From NCBI GenBank assembly GCA_009767595.1, contig VSDK01018921.1, positions 311,954 through 375,953 on the forward strand: 64,000 bases of DNA, written 5' to 3'. Below are positions 52,894 through 64,000 of the stretch, in pieces. Numbering within the stretch: position 1 is the first letter of the stretch; every line of letters starts with the position of its first letter. The DNA is from Symbiodinium kawagutii. Its lineage: Eukaryota; Sar; Dinophyceae; Suessiales; Symbiodiniaceae. The notes beneath the pieces were generated by a model. The model did not search any database, was not told where the DNA came from, and saw nothing but the letters and a program-made list of their open reading frames with translations. The position numbers and the translations under genes are program-made.

Positions 52894-53262
52894 ATCAAAG
52901 AAGGTCCAGGAGTCGCACCTCCTGTCACCACTGGTGCCATCAACTTCTTGTTGAAGAGAGGATCGTTTCCTGCCATAGCTGCCAATTCACGGTCTTCTCG
53001 AGCTTCTTCCCTTGCTTTCTCCTTCACTGCTTCAGCTTCCTCATCATGAAAATGGGAAGCCTGAATCGGTCCATGCGGCACAGAGAAACTCACAGATTTC
53101 GGACTGGTTTTCGACTTCGTAGGGATCACACGTCCCCCATAGCCAACCTTGAAGTCCCAAGTCGGTGCATTGAAGTGAAGAAAGAATGCAAGGTGAGTAG
53201 TCCAACTCGAATCAATCCTCCTGATACTTCGAGAAAGCATCACCTGGCTACCAGTGTAAAGA
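52894..53262 (-). CDS. Copia integrase-RT linker in third frame
   Basis: SRSIRRIDSSWTTHLAFFLH, FNAPTWDFKVGYGGRVIPTK and EEAEAVKEKAREEAREDREL continue the integrase frame after one frame change near 53262 and hand over near 52893 to the next. Confidence 0.75.
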
Positions 53263-56200
53263 ATGAAGGTGTCCAGCCTCCACTTTCCCCAAACAGATAA
53301 CTCGCTGCCATTTGGGGTTTCCTTTCATCGTAGTCCGACCATATCCAAGCACTGGCTCTCCGAATTCGCACAACCTTCCACGGTATGTCTTGTTGTACAC
53401 CAACTCGAATGCAGTTGCACCTCGAACAGGACTGAATCTGTTCAACAACCAAGCACTGTGACGCAACGCCCATGTCCAAATTCCATGCTCAGACGAAAGC
53501 ACTGTCTGAATCTTCTTCTGCACATGGTGCATCAACGAGCATGCCAAATCCCTGATCCTCTTGACAGCATTCTCACACAATGAGTTCCCATGACTGTATG
53601 CAGCAGGTGAGGAGGTCCTTGTAGCCAAACCCATCGCCTGTCTTGCCCGGACTGCCATCGACTGAAGTTGTTTCAAAGCAGGTTCGTTGTCTGATCGAAA
53701 CACCACTTCGGCATGCCCAAGCGTTTGAACGAAGTTGATTAGCTCTCTCACCATCATGTCAAACTGACTTTTCTTGGAAATAGGAACTGCTGCCAGAAAA
53801 CCAGTTGCACTGTCCACCATCACCAATGCGCACACTGCATCAATGTCCTGACGCTGTTGTCCATCACCAGCCTTTGTGTAGCAGAAATCAAATGACACAG
53901 TTGGTGTTCCACAATCCCTTGCAAAGTCATCACGGTGGTGTGCATCAGCTCTTGCTCTGTGACTGACACATGACTCACACCAATCTTGGTATGGAAGGTG
54001 AGTGAGGGAATGTTTGCGCTGCTCCTCCTCACTCGGCAACTGCGCCACATGCTGTGGTCGTGGATCACGCTCCAACTGCCTCTCAGCTTGTTGCGCAGCA
54101 TTGCTAATCGCCTGAAGCTCCAGGTTCCTTTGGAAATCAACCAAGCGTTGAAAACATCTTTGCTTTCCACCAGACTTCGCAACACCATAGAACTCACAAG
54201 CAGTCCTCATTGTTGCCAACGCAGAGTCTCTGTAGATTTCAACTCCGTTCACTGTAACACTCTCATCTCTGGGCTGCACATTCACTAGCTGGCCTGCAAG
54301 AGGCACATCACCTGGCGGTTCTTCAACCATGATATCAGCACCTGCCACTTCTTCATCCTCTGGTGCAATGGGAGCAGCTTCTTCAACTGGCTCTAGTCTC
54401 TCTTCTCTTCCCTCATACTCGCTCTCATCCATCAACCGAAATCCCATCAAGTGAGGTGCTTTCTCTGAGGCTGCGACGATGGTCAAGATGATTCGGTTTC
54501 CCTCATAGCCATAGAACTGCGCACTCAGGTCAATCATCTGATCCAGGGGTTCACACAACTCCAACACAATCCATTGGGCTCCATCTTTGATCAAAGTAGC
54601 CCTGAACTTCCTACCACTCATCGAAGGAACTGCAAGTGAAGGATCCTGAAAGCAATCACCGAAATGTTTCCCTGTTCCAACACCAGCATCATTGAGGTTC
54701 CAACCGATACGAGCATCATCCAAGCCATCAAATACCTCAGCCTTCACAACACGAATTGCACCCATCGCAGAATCTTCGCTCCTAATCATGCGAATCTTGC
54801 CACGCACAGACATAGAGCGATGCAACATCTCCACAGGCACACTGACACCAGCTGAAGAATGAACTAAGGTCTGCTCAACTCCATTGATGCCCCATCCACT
54901 CTCCATGAGCTTTCCAAAACAGAGAATAGGTTGAGAAATCTGATCACTCAAGGCAACTGCTTCACGAAGAAGAATGCGCTTGCCAGCTTGATCAACAAGA
55001 TGGATTTCAACATCACGCACGCCATGAATTGGGATTCCTCTTCCTTGAGCATCCTGGAGGCGACTGGGGCTCTGGCTTGACTCAACTCCAGCATGTGCCA
55101 GCGAAGTGGGGAAGATGGAAGCGTCAGCTCCACTGTCCAGTAAAATGTTCCACCAACCATCATCATTGTAGTCATCACAGTGTTGTACTGATCTTACCAC
55201 ACCCTGAGGTTCATCACCGATGTAGAAATGAATCACACGCACTGATCCGTCATCACAAGAGCCTCGAAGATCAAAAATGAAATCATCGTGATCACATGTC
55301 AAGGCATCTTCCTGAATTCGAGCCACTCGAAGTTGAGTAGCTTGGGACACCGATTGCTGAGTAGCGCCAGAAGAAACAGCGGTACCTGAAATGGAAGCTC
55401 CAGGATTTGTGCCCTTACCAGCACCTGTACCATCAACACCTGTAGCGCTAACTCGATCCTCTGGCATATATCGCGCATTTTGACTCCAGCAATCTCTTGC
55501 GAAGTGCCCATACTTGCCGCAAATGTTGCAAGTCTTGTCTGACTTTCCTCCCTTGCCCTTGGATCCATCATCGTGCTTCCCGCTGGGCTTTCCTTTGTCC
55601 TTGCCGTTTCCCTTGGAATAGCCTTTCTGAAAATCTTTGGACTTTGACTTCCCTTTTCCCTTGTTCTTTCCCTTCTGATACTGACCATCATACTTTCCTT
55701 TTCCTTTCTGTCCTTTCTTACCTTTGATCCTGTCAATTTCCATAGGATCTCCAGTATCGTCAGGCATAACCAAGCCTGCCCATTTCTGTTGTCCGCGATC
55801 CCACTTGAGAACAGCTTCACGCAAATCTTTGTACTGGCTACCATCTGATAACTGCAGATTCAAATGAGTTTTCAACTGACCTGAAACCGCCTTCATCAAC
55901 ACAGCCTGCTTGAGATCATCTTGAATCGTGGTTCCTGCGCGACGAGCCTCTTCCATGACCTCTTCTAGCTTCAAGAGTTGAGGCTGCAAAGGTTGATTCA
56001 TCTGAAAGGGTGTCCAGCTTGTCAACGCAGAAAGCAATGCTAAACCTCTGTTGTTGCTGCTAGGTCTCAAAGCAAGAACCATTTGTCGCAAGGCTTCATA
56101 GCCATCACCAGCATTAACACTCCGAATAATGTTCAAAGCTTTGTTACGAACCAACGATGCAAGAAGACCATACAACTTTGCACAACGCTGTCGAGTCTGA

Positions 56201-56553
56201 GAGCTTGCAGTTGAAAGGTCCAAAGCTGTACCTGGGTTTTCCATCACCTGTTTGAGCTCTGATTCGAAGCCCTGGTCTATTGCATTCAGGTATTGAACAA
56301 GCTGCCAAGACCAATCTCTGAATGCCCGAATCTCCTCTTCTGTCGATTTGTAATCAAACACTGCAGGTTTGGAAATCAACTTTGACCAATCCACAGACTG
56401 TTGAGCTGCTGTTTGACTACCAGAAGCCGAAGCACCTGTAGACTGTTGTTGAACACTCTGAAGCGCTTGGGTCGCCACATTGGTTGCTGCCTTGGTGGCC
56501 TCTGCCACTTCCAGAATCGCTGCCTGAAAAAACGAAGGGTCGAAAGTTGCCAT
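53263..56553 (-). CDS. Copia gag-protease-integrase open frame
   Basis: About 1,100 residues from ATG 56553. Gag (residues 1-340) ends in a CCHC zinc knuckle CNICGKYGHFARDC at about 341-354, preceded by a Lys/Gly-rich RNA-binding stretch. Retropepsin active site LLDSGADASIFP lies at about 468. The integrase zinc-binding region is at about 850 (HSLTHLPYQDWCESC). The catalytic D, D, E are in VSFDFCYTK, FRSDNEPALKQL and NSLCENAVKRI, and the GKG/GYG region is near the end. Long and intact in itself; only the last ~8 residues after GKVEAG are out of frame. Confidence 0.96.
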
Positions 56554-56792
56554 GGTTACTCTAGGAATTCAACAGAGTCCAAAGAAAGTGAAGCCAAATC
56601 GAACGCAAATGCACACTGAGGTCACTCTTCCGCAATCACTGCACCTGTCCAGGTCCAATCCTCCAGGAAATGTATTTGTACCACAACCTGTATGCCACTG
56701 GTCAGTTTTGCAGATTCAAATGCAGAAATTTCCCCGTAAGAATCACACCGCGGAAAGGCTATGGCTAGTCCTAGGGAGCAGGAGGCACTACT
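56554..56792 (-). other. Copia 5' untranslated leader
   Basis: Between primer site and gag ATG, no coding content seen. Confidence 0.6.
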
Positions 56793-56810
56793 TTCAGTGC
56801 TCCGCTACCA
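56793..56810 (-). other. Primer-binding site
   Basis: Minus strand reads TGGTAGCGGAGCACTGAA directly after the 5' LTR with no spacer. TGG pairs with the tRNA 3' CCA and TGGTAGCGG resembles sites for initiator-Met tRNA in other copia elements. Confidence 0.8.
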
Positions 56811-56964
56811 TGCGAGAGCGGCGGTCTATTTTCGATCCACAAAGGGCCTCAAGGTAACATGTGATTTCACATGACTGAATGTCCATGACTGTACACTTCT
56901 CGTCTCGATTTGCGCGTGTCATCACTGGATCAACTGCTGTAGGATTCTATGCAAATTCTTCGCC
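56811..56964 (-). repeat. 5' LTR of the copia element
   Basis: 154 bp, same as 49675-49828 with four substitutions, one of them the terminal base (C instead of A on plus), which spoils the outer TG/CA dinucleotide. Palindrome CATGTGATTTCACATG at 56858-56873 is intact. On the minus strand this LTR would hold the promoter. Confidence 0.95.
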
Positions 56965-56969
56965 TTCTT

Positions 56970-57755
56970 ACATGTCCATCTTTTAGTCTGTCTTCAAGAT
57001 CTCTTTCAAATACACCCATAGCTCTCCGCATGTTCATCCCGCCAATCAGCAGGACCAAGTGCTTGGACGGTTGGACTATCTCAGAGAAGATGTATGGTGC
57101 GCAAGAAGGATTTACTTATTTCGTTTTGGAAGGAAAGAAACTTTGCTGCCGCACAAAAAACAGAGAGCAGCGCAGCAATCTTTTTCCGGTAGATCATTTG
57201 ACCTTAACTAGTCAGGGTTCAACAATCTAAAAAATTTGAGAAGACCCAAATTTTTGAACGACGACAAATAACTGTTTTCCAACAACTTGACGCTCTTCTT
57301 GTTTTGTAAAGAAAACTCACAAAACTGTGTGTCCGAACAAATAAACCTTGCGTTTAAGATTCATATGCGACGAAAATACGTGACGTTTCATTTTCTCAAA
57401 CGAAAACAAATCACGTTGTTGATTTGCGGAAAAATACGTCCTTCACTTGGTTTTTTCCAGAGATTTTCAGGCGATTTGAAATGATGAGATGTTTCTGCTC
57501 TGCCTGGGGCAATTCAATGTTTCTGGCAGTTTAAAGAAAAATTGCGTTTTCACCTGTCATTCGGCACGAAACGCGGTATAATCTCTTTTGCTGAAGAATT
57601 TTCTATCTTTGTTACAAAGCGCATAAGTTTGGAAGCTGCTAGAAGCAAATAGAAGTTGTTCAATTTTTCTTTTGCGTTTGCAAATTCCTTGTTTCTTCGC
57701 TTCTTTGTTTTGCTATTTCCTGAACTACCTTCGGCAAAATTCCATATAGGCGGCG
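56970..57755. other. Right flank of the copia insertion
   Basis: AT-rich sequence with one plus frame at 56949-57230 (LDGWTISEKMYGAQEG) of doubtful value. No gene called. Confidence 0.45.
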
Positions 57756-58070
57756 CTATCAAAAAAAATGATATTGGTTTGGACAAAACAAAAAAGTTAA
57801 AGACAAAAAAAGATCAAAAGGCAAAGAAAACGAAAAAACAAAAAAACAGAAGACAAAGAAAACGAAGAAGACGAAACACACAAAAGACACATAGAAAACG
57901 AGGAAAACAAAACAGATAAAGAAGACGAAGAAAACAACAAGACAAAGAAAACAAAAAAACAAAGATGACGCAAAGCGAAGAAAACAAAACACACAAAGAA
58001 AACAGGAAAGGAACAGACAAAGAAGACGAAGAAAACAAAGAACATGAAAAGGACGAACCAAACAGGAAGA
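57756..58070. repeat. A-rich (AAAACAAAGA)n tract
   Basis: Imperfect AAAACAAAGAAGACG units. Confidence 0.85.
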
Positions 58071-58665
58071 CGATGAAGACCATGATGACGAGGAAAACCA
58101 TGAAGAAGATGATGGCGATGACGACGACGACGACGATGGAGGATGATGGCAATGATGACGACGACGACGATGGTGACGATGATGACCATGATGACGATAA
58201 TGACCACGAGGATGAAAACGACGAAGACGATGATGCAACGATGGCGAAAACCACAGTGATGACAATGATGACGCCTGATGATGAAAAAGGCCATGAAGAC
58301 AATGATGACCATGATGACAATGATGACGATGATGACAATGATGATGATGATGATGATGATAATGATGATGAAAATGATGATGATGATGTTGATGTTGATG
58401 CTGATGACATGGTGATGATGATGTTGATGATAATGATGATGACCACGAGGACGATGACGAAGAGGAAGGCGATGATGACAATGTTGACACTGATCACAAT
58501 GATGACTACGACGACTGGACGAAGAAAAAGGCGAGGATGACGATGTTGACACTGATGACAATGATGACGATGACGACGACGATGACGAAGAAGAAGGCGA
58601 TAATGACGATGAAGAGGATGATGACAAAACTGACAATGCTGACAATGATGATGCATGATGATGCG

Positions 58666-58707
<42 letters not shown>

Positions 58708-58865
58708 CCACGATCACGACGATGACTAAACTGACCATGTTGGCGATGATGACAATGATGGCGAAAATCACAACGATGGCGATGATGAAGATGTTGACGA
58801 TGTTGACGATGATGAAGATGATGACGATGAAGACGACGATGACGACAATGACGAAGAAGAAGGCA

Positions 58866-58898
<33 letters not shown>

Positions 58899-59027
58899 GT
58901 GATGATGATGGTGATGACGATCATGATGATGATGACAAAGATGAAGATGATGACCATGCTGGCGATGACGACGATGATGACCAATGCTGGCGATGATGAC
59001 GATGATGGCGATGATGACAATAATGGC

Positions 59028-59066
<39 letters not shown>

Positions 59067-59215
59067 GGCGATGATGACAATAATGGCGATGATGGTGATG
59101 ATGATGATGATGATGACGATGATTACAATGATGACGATGGTGAGGCTGATGAGGATCATGAGGTTGATGGCGATCATGATGATGACGGCGTTGATGACGA
59201 AGATCAAGATCAATA
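58071..59215. repeat. GAT/GAC/GAA trinucleotide field, about 1.1 kb
   Basis: Continuous GATGATGACGATGA sequence with perfect (GAT)n cores at 58667-58706 and 58868-58900. Long poly-Asp/poly-Met (plus) and poly-His/Ser/Ile (minus) frames are artefacts. Confidence 0.97.
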
Positions 59216-61170
59216 AGTGTTGATCATGGCAAAGAGGAAACAGCGAACAATCAAGAATTTCAAGAACACGAAAACTGCCACCCTGATCCACCCATCTCGT
59301 AATTAATTTATGAACGGGAGCAAATATCATGACTTGCAAACCTGTTTTTTGTTCTTTGCGTAAGAATCGCTCATCACCCACACTGCCTAAACCCAGCCAA
59401 GGCAAAAACAAACAAAAACCAACCACTCCGCGTCCAGCCAGGATTGTCCCAGTTTTTTGACGCGTAAAGCCACATGAGCACATCACTTCAGTTGCTCTTT
59501 GTTCGAATGGTGAAAATGACAAAGATAACCCGTATGAAGCATGCTGGCGTGAGTCAAAACCACAGAAGCATCCGAAAAAAGAAATAAACAAAAGTAGCGA
59601 ACCACCAGAAACAACGACAACCACCCGCACCAATTTGCATTGAAGCCAAAAAATATCAAACTATTGAGCTGTAAAGAGAGCGTCTTTTTTTTCCCGGGTT
59701 GTGCCTCTTTTGCACGAAACATAAGTCACTATGCGTCCAGGTAGGCTGCAGTAGAAGATTAATGATTTCACTGATTCATTGGGCAAAATAAATTAATTCA
59801 GCTAAGAACCTACGGAGCACCAGATGATGAATCTCCTTCTCCCAAAATGGCCTGTTGGTAAAATCGCTTTTCGCATCCACCTTGCCTCCAACTTGTTCAA
59901 GCAAATCGGCCACGCTTCATAGAGACCTGTTTGCGCCAGATCAGCAATGCACAATCGAAGGATATTTGATTTGCACTTCTGACTGCGATCTGGATTGTCG
60001 GTGGCTTTATTGCAGAATTCTTGTAAGCCATTAATTTAACCAGCTTGCTGAGCTGGCAGAGGTGGACGTTCTAAAAGCCAAATCAAGCCGACCCTGGCAG
60101 ACGTACTACTTCTCTCTTTGCACTTTTCTCTGAGTACATGACACGGGCACTGGCCAGCACAAGCGCCCTTTCTCTCTTAAAGATCTGAAAGCAAAGTTCC
60201 CCATTGAGTTTCTGAGCATTGTTTCAACCAACGTCTTTAGCTTTGGAGCTGTGTCCCTTCCATTTCCACTTCAATTATTCTTTAATTAGGATTGCCCAAC
60301 GATTGTTTGTCCCTGGACTCCGAAGACTGCGCTTGAACGCAGCATTGAGCCACTATTCCCCAAAGTGGTTGGAGACTCTAAGCCACGCGGATGAGCCAAC
60401 AAGACAAGGTCAAAATGGTTGCAGCGAAGGCAGATCAGCAAGTGATTTGACTTGATGCTGGATGCAGCAGAGGAAGGGACCGACGGTGTTCCTGTTTGCG
60501 AAAATGTCCGTTAGCACCCAGGTTACCCATCCTGTTCCATGTCTCTCAGATTGAATGCGCACCACGGCGAACAATGACCCGAAACCACATGTGGTGATAC
60601 TTGTGGTTCGTACACCAAAGACGCCCAGTAAATGACATTTTAAGGTCACAGGGCCGGACAAGCAAGGCCAAAGATTGCGACGTTTGCCATGCAACCATCT
60701 TTTTGAGTTTCGAATGCTTCTTACAGAAGCTGCTCTCTCGATGTGTCCTACGCCTGAGAACCTTAGTAGTCTTCCGCCGGAATGACCCATGAGCAGAATT
60801 GCGTTCCGCATTTATTTAGATTCTAATCTGTTCAAACAAAACCTTTATCGAGCCACTTTGCAGCGAAGACTATTGATCCTTGACACTAACAAGCCCATAA
60901 CGATGACATCAAGTTTGCACTGCTTACTGCCACTTCTGAGTGGGCAGTCTCATTGCGGAGTTTTTTCATGGAGTTGAATCGACGGAACTCGCACGTTTCG
61001 CATCTGGGTGGCAGCTCTTGTCCACTGCAGCCTTCTGGCAAAATGTTTGATTGCAAAACTGGTCTCGGCCTCGCAGCATTCTCGGACCACGGAGAAAGCT
61101 CACCTGGACCCGTCTCGGACCTCTTCCTCTCTGCGCTCTTTTCTTCTTGCGCATGACACCGGTACTGATC
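59216..61170. other. No gene recognised
   Basis: Overlapping short frames on both strands. Nothing with a domain or clear exon composition. Confidence 0.45.
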
Positions 61171-61609
61171 AGAAAACTTTGTTTCCCCATGGCCTTCTAT
61201 GCAAAGCTCAAGGCCCAAGGTGGACCAACCCCAGATCTACTCGCTGATACGAATCAATCAAGATCGTACCAATGTACGCTAGGTGTCAGTCACATCCAGC
61301 GCATCCTCTGGTTCACCAACTGCATTGCACCGGACTCTTAGCCAACAATCCTGCTAAGCTTCTGTCTACAGCATGAGCCGGACTCCAACGACTTGTGCCA
61401 TTGAAGTCAAAGCTCCACCAAGGCACTCCGCCAGTTACTACGGGGGCACAGATGCCAGCATCTGGACGAACTACCTGCTGGTTAAGGACCTCATGACACT
61501 ATCTCCGGCTCGATTGATGACCATCGGCGCCAAGTACTTGGTGCCTCTACTTCTGTTTGCAAGTGTTCACAAGTACGCACTCTCCTTCACAAGAGCCCAC
61601 AACGAGTGA
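61171..61609 (+). CDS. Possible two-exon plus-strand segment
   Basis: 61180-61280 reads MAFYAKLKAQGGPTPDLLAD then TNQSRSYQC. A good acceptor (CTTCTGTCTACAG|C) at 61372 precedes SRTPTTCAIEVKAPPRHSAS, then YYGGTDASIWTNYLLVKDLM and LMTIGAKYLVPLLLFASVH, ending at TGA 61607-61609. The phases do not fit with the nearest GT donor, so the join is unresolved. Unknown function; one weak membrane-like segment near the end. Confidence 0.45.
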
Positions 61610-61617
61610 GGCACACA

Positions 61618-64000
61618 GATAAATTGATGAGTGCAGACCGCAGTAATCAACAGAAGGGTTGAAGCCATACACTAAAGAGCCAAGAAAGTCCACATAGTCA
61701 AAATGCCATCTTAAAAATCAGTCAGTCAATCGTGTCGATGGCAGCGGTCCATGCAACAACGACAAAGATTCAAAGATCCCAATCAACGAGACACATTAAT
61801 CTGCCCAAAAAAAGACAAACACTGTACAAGATCGGCAAACGTAAAAAAAGCAAAACTCGAGAGCGCCACCTGCGTTCTCATATATCCTTCAGTTGAGGCC
61901 AGCGTCAGCACGGCAGGACAAGTGGCAAACGTAGAGGCCATCGCCCAATACCCAATCTACTGCATGCCAAAGTAGTATCGTGCAATTTTTTCCCTTACTG
62001 TTAGAGAGTGTTGAGAATTGCTTTTTTTTGCTCGCCTGGATCGCCTTGGTAGCACTAAGCTGAGGTCGATAAGAAGCAGTGAAACCAAGTGAAACAAGGT
62101 GAAACAAAGTGAAACAAAACAAGAAGCTTCGAAGCAGAGAAGCGTGGAAGCAAACGAAGCAAAGGCAGTAAAACTGCGAAAATCATGTACATGCAATGAA
62201 TTCCCCGCCTCACAAGTCCTCTGCATATCACTGCGTAGCGTTAAGCAAGGAGCGTTGCAGTTGGTTCTGTGATAGCTAGCAAAGCTATCTTGTGCATAAC
62301 ACCTCACTGTGTGCATCAACCAATTCGGCGGAAAATTGTGATGCTGTTTGCCAGAGTTGCAGTCGGTCGTATCTGTTGCTGTGTGTCATGTGATACATCT
62401 GTCCAGAAATCGCGCAACGAGTCTTATGCAGAGAAATTTGTAGACTCGCCGTAACAAAAGCGAGCTGATAAGCCGTGAAGAAAACCGCCAAAGGTTGGCT
62501 GGCTTAGGGAGCCATGTGTTATCTGGGGGTGACATCCTCCAGAGCGGATAGCTCCAGAGTTGGTGGGCTAGCAGTGCCCAGAGATCATGGGGAGACACCG
62601 TCAAGGAGCGAACCAGACCTGTTCACACAAAGGCCAGACGGTCAGTTTCACCGAAGTTACTGCCTACTGGTAAGGCCAGGGTGTCCAGTAGGGTGTGAAT
62701 CTGGTTGGTTCAGCGCCTTGTCGAGGTATCTCAACCCGTGGTGCATGAAAAACGGCAGCTCTGGAGTAGCTCTTGTCTTTGGAGGTATATAGGGCGGTGA
62801 TTCATCTTGAGAATCATTTCCTTTGCAATTGACTCAAGATTGTGATTCAAGTCTGCTGTGGTTCCCGGACATCAATCAATTTCAAGGTATCCGTTTTTTT
62901 TCCTCTAGGGCGCCGCTCTGGCACTCTGGCCGCGGTCACAAGTCAAAACAAAAATCATAGAAAAAATCCATGAGGTGCATTAACAAAAGTCTGCATTGAG
63001 ACTAAAGCCTATCATAAACTGTACAGCAGTGTGCAGCTTACGAGAAAGCAGAGATATTAACCGGGGTCAAACTTGAGACTACAGAGAGAAAATAATGTAC
63101 AAAAAGAACAGCATCAAAAAGATACCGTTCGGCCGTTCAGAAATATCACCGAAAAAACGAAGCTGTACTCCTCGCCAGCAATATTCTGAGACAAGTAACC
63201 TGTAAAGGCATCGAACCGAGAGGAAACGAAGCTGGAATCTCCTGAAAACTTTGTTGCAAGTGTAGCGTGTCTGAAATTAATGGCCAGCCGCAAACCAAAA
63301 AGCTCCTAACTGCAGCAAGCAAAATAAGTCATTCCCCCTTGTGGCAATAAAGAGACCCGAAGGACAAGTCAAAGCCGGAGCCACCTCCTAAATAGGATGA
63401 TCCACACCGAGCAAAAGGCCTGAGTCCGGAGGACCAAGACCTTCGCACGGTATGCAGAGAGCTCGACACCGAGAGCAAAGACATGCCTGTATTGTTCTGA
63501 AGGACGAAATGGCAGGCCCCAAGGCGGGCAACACTGGTGTAAATCTTTGACAGTAAGAGCCAGGGAAAGCGGGAAGCAAGTGAGACCGCCTTCGGCAAGC
63601 ATCACAGCTTCTCAACCTCGCTGGCTCTACTCTTGGAAAAGGGTTGCTGTGGAAAGTATTAAGTTGTAGCACGAGACAAGGAATAACTTTTGAGGGCCTC
63701 AGGGAACAAAATTCCGCAATGCCAGAGGGAAGCTAGAGAGGAAAGTGGTGAAGAGCTCATCGTCTCTCCCCGGAGGTACATAGAACCCGAGCTCTTACCA
63801 GTGTCCTCTCAATAGCTTCGCTAAGACAATGTGGAGTCGACTTAGGGCCTGTCGGTCACGAAAAATTCACTGAGTAGCAGCTTGCCTCCCTCAAGCCAGA
63901 CTCACTGCAGATATCGCGACCTGTTGGAGTGAAAACTGCTTTCATTGCTTGCCCGCCTCAAACAAATCTTTAACAGCTTGTCCGCTCAAGCTGTGATACA
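61618..64000. other. No gene recognised
   Basis: More even base composition than the rest. Contains four copies of a 10-bp unit AGTGAAACAA at 62081-62120. Frames at 62514-62792 (plus) and 63329-63672 (minus) overlap shadows and show no domain. Confidence 0.45.
62081..62120. repeat. 10-bp tandem repeat, four copies
   Basis: GAAACCAAGT GAAACAAGGT GAAACAAAGT GAAACAAAAC. Confidence 0.9.

Larger units (their letters stand above)
49670..56969 (-). mobile_element. Complete Ty1/copia LTR retrotransposon, degraded coding region
   Basis: Bounded by a 5-bp target duplication TTCTT (49670-49674 and 56965-56969) and two 154-bp direct repeats. Minus-strand order: 5' LTR, tRNA primer site, gag with zinc knuckle, protease, integrase, reverse transcriptase, RNase H, extra membrane/helical C-terminal part, polypurine tract, 3' LTR. 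Integrase before RT defines the copia class. LTRs differ at 4 of 154 positions, so insertion is fairly recent, yet the coding region needs at least three to five frame changes and has one in-frame TGA, so this copy should not make a full polyprotein. Confidence 0.96.

Noticed and set aside
57797-59633. Long Asp/Met or His/Ser/Ile ORFs
   Set aside because: Translation of the GAT/GAC field.
62514-62792. Plus ORF of 92 codons
   Set aside because: No domain, no splice-like borders, composition not protein-like.
1-64000. Dinoflagellate spliced-leader gene or relic (CCATTTTGGCTCAAG)
   Set aside because: Looked for this core on both strands; no convincing match, so it cannot support the organism call.

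Overview
The window looks like nuclear DNA of a protist with large, repeat-filled genes, most likely a dinoflagellate. The reasons are: short coding exons scattered through long introns; many trinucleotide tracts and minisatellites; a Ty1/copia element whose RNase H/RT text resembles dinoflagellate copia elements as I remember them; and some exon ends that fit GC or GA donors better than GT. No bacterial operon structure, rRNA, recognisable tRNA or CRISPR array was seen. The organism assignment is inference.

Layout. 1.4-3.1 kb (minus): gene for a secreted/membrane protein with signal peptide, Cys-rich ectodomain and about five membrane segments. 4.2-5.3 kb: two related G-rich tandem arrays. 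5.9-10.6 kb: GC-rich exon-like islands in AT-rich GAT/ATC-degenerate DNA, with short foldback elements. 11.2-14.3 kb: one unknown ORF and three degenerate repeat fields. 14.8-39.6 kb (minus): one giant multi-exon gene. 41-46.6 kb: a tandem SAM-domain gene (minus, possibly the true 5' end of the giant gene), a duplicated exon-like block and unknown exons. 45.5-49.0 kb: CAA, GAACAA, 12-bp and 40-bp repeats with a 656-bp gap. 49.67-56.97 kb (minus): a complete copia insertion with 154-bp LTRs and TTCTT target duplication. 57.7-59.2 kb: A-rich and GAT/GAC tracts. 59.2-64.0 kb: mostly unrecognised, with one plausible plus-strand exon pair.

The main discovery candidate is the giant gene. Read 5' to 3' on the minus strand it encodes a P-loop GTPase-like module (GSTGSGKT in one exon, then a switch-I-like exon, then DAPGQLDTRGDEID), well over 1,000 residues of helical sequence spread over more than twenty exons, a J domain with an intact HPD motif, a SecA-type DEAD ATPase with motifs I to VI on six separate exons, and a C-terminal von Willebrand A domain with a complete MIDAS. 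Tandem SAM domains 5 kb upstream on the same strand may belong to it. This pairs a bacterial-type translocase motor with a chaperone-recruiting domain, a GTPase and an adhesion/scaffold domain in one eukaryotic polypeptide. Its function is unknown.

The copia copy has LTRs about 97% identical but a coding region broken by several frame changes and one in-frame TGA. After RNase H it carries an unusual extension with a strong membrane segment and an acidic/helical tail.

Exon limits were read by eye from splice-like AG/GT signals and open frames. Most are good to about 10-30 bp; none is backed by transcripts.
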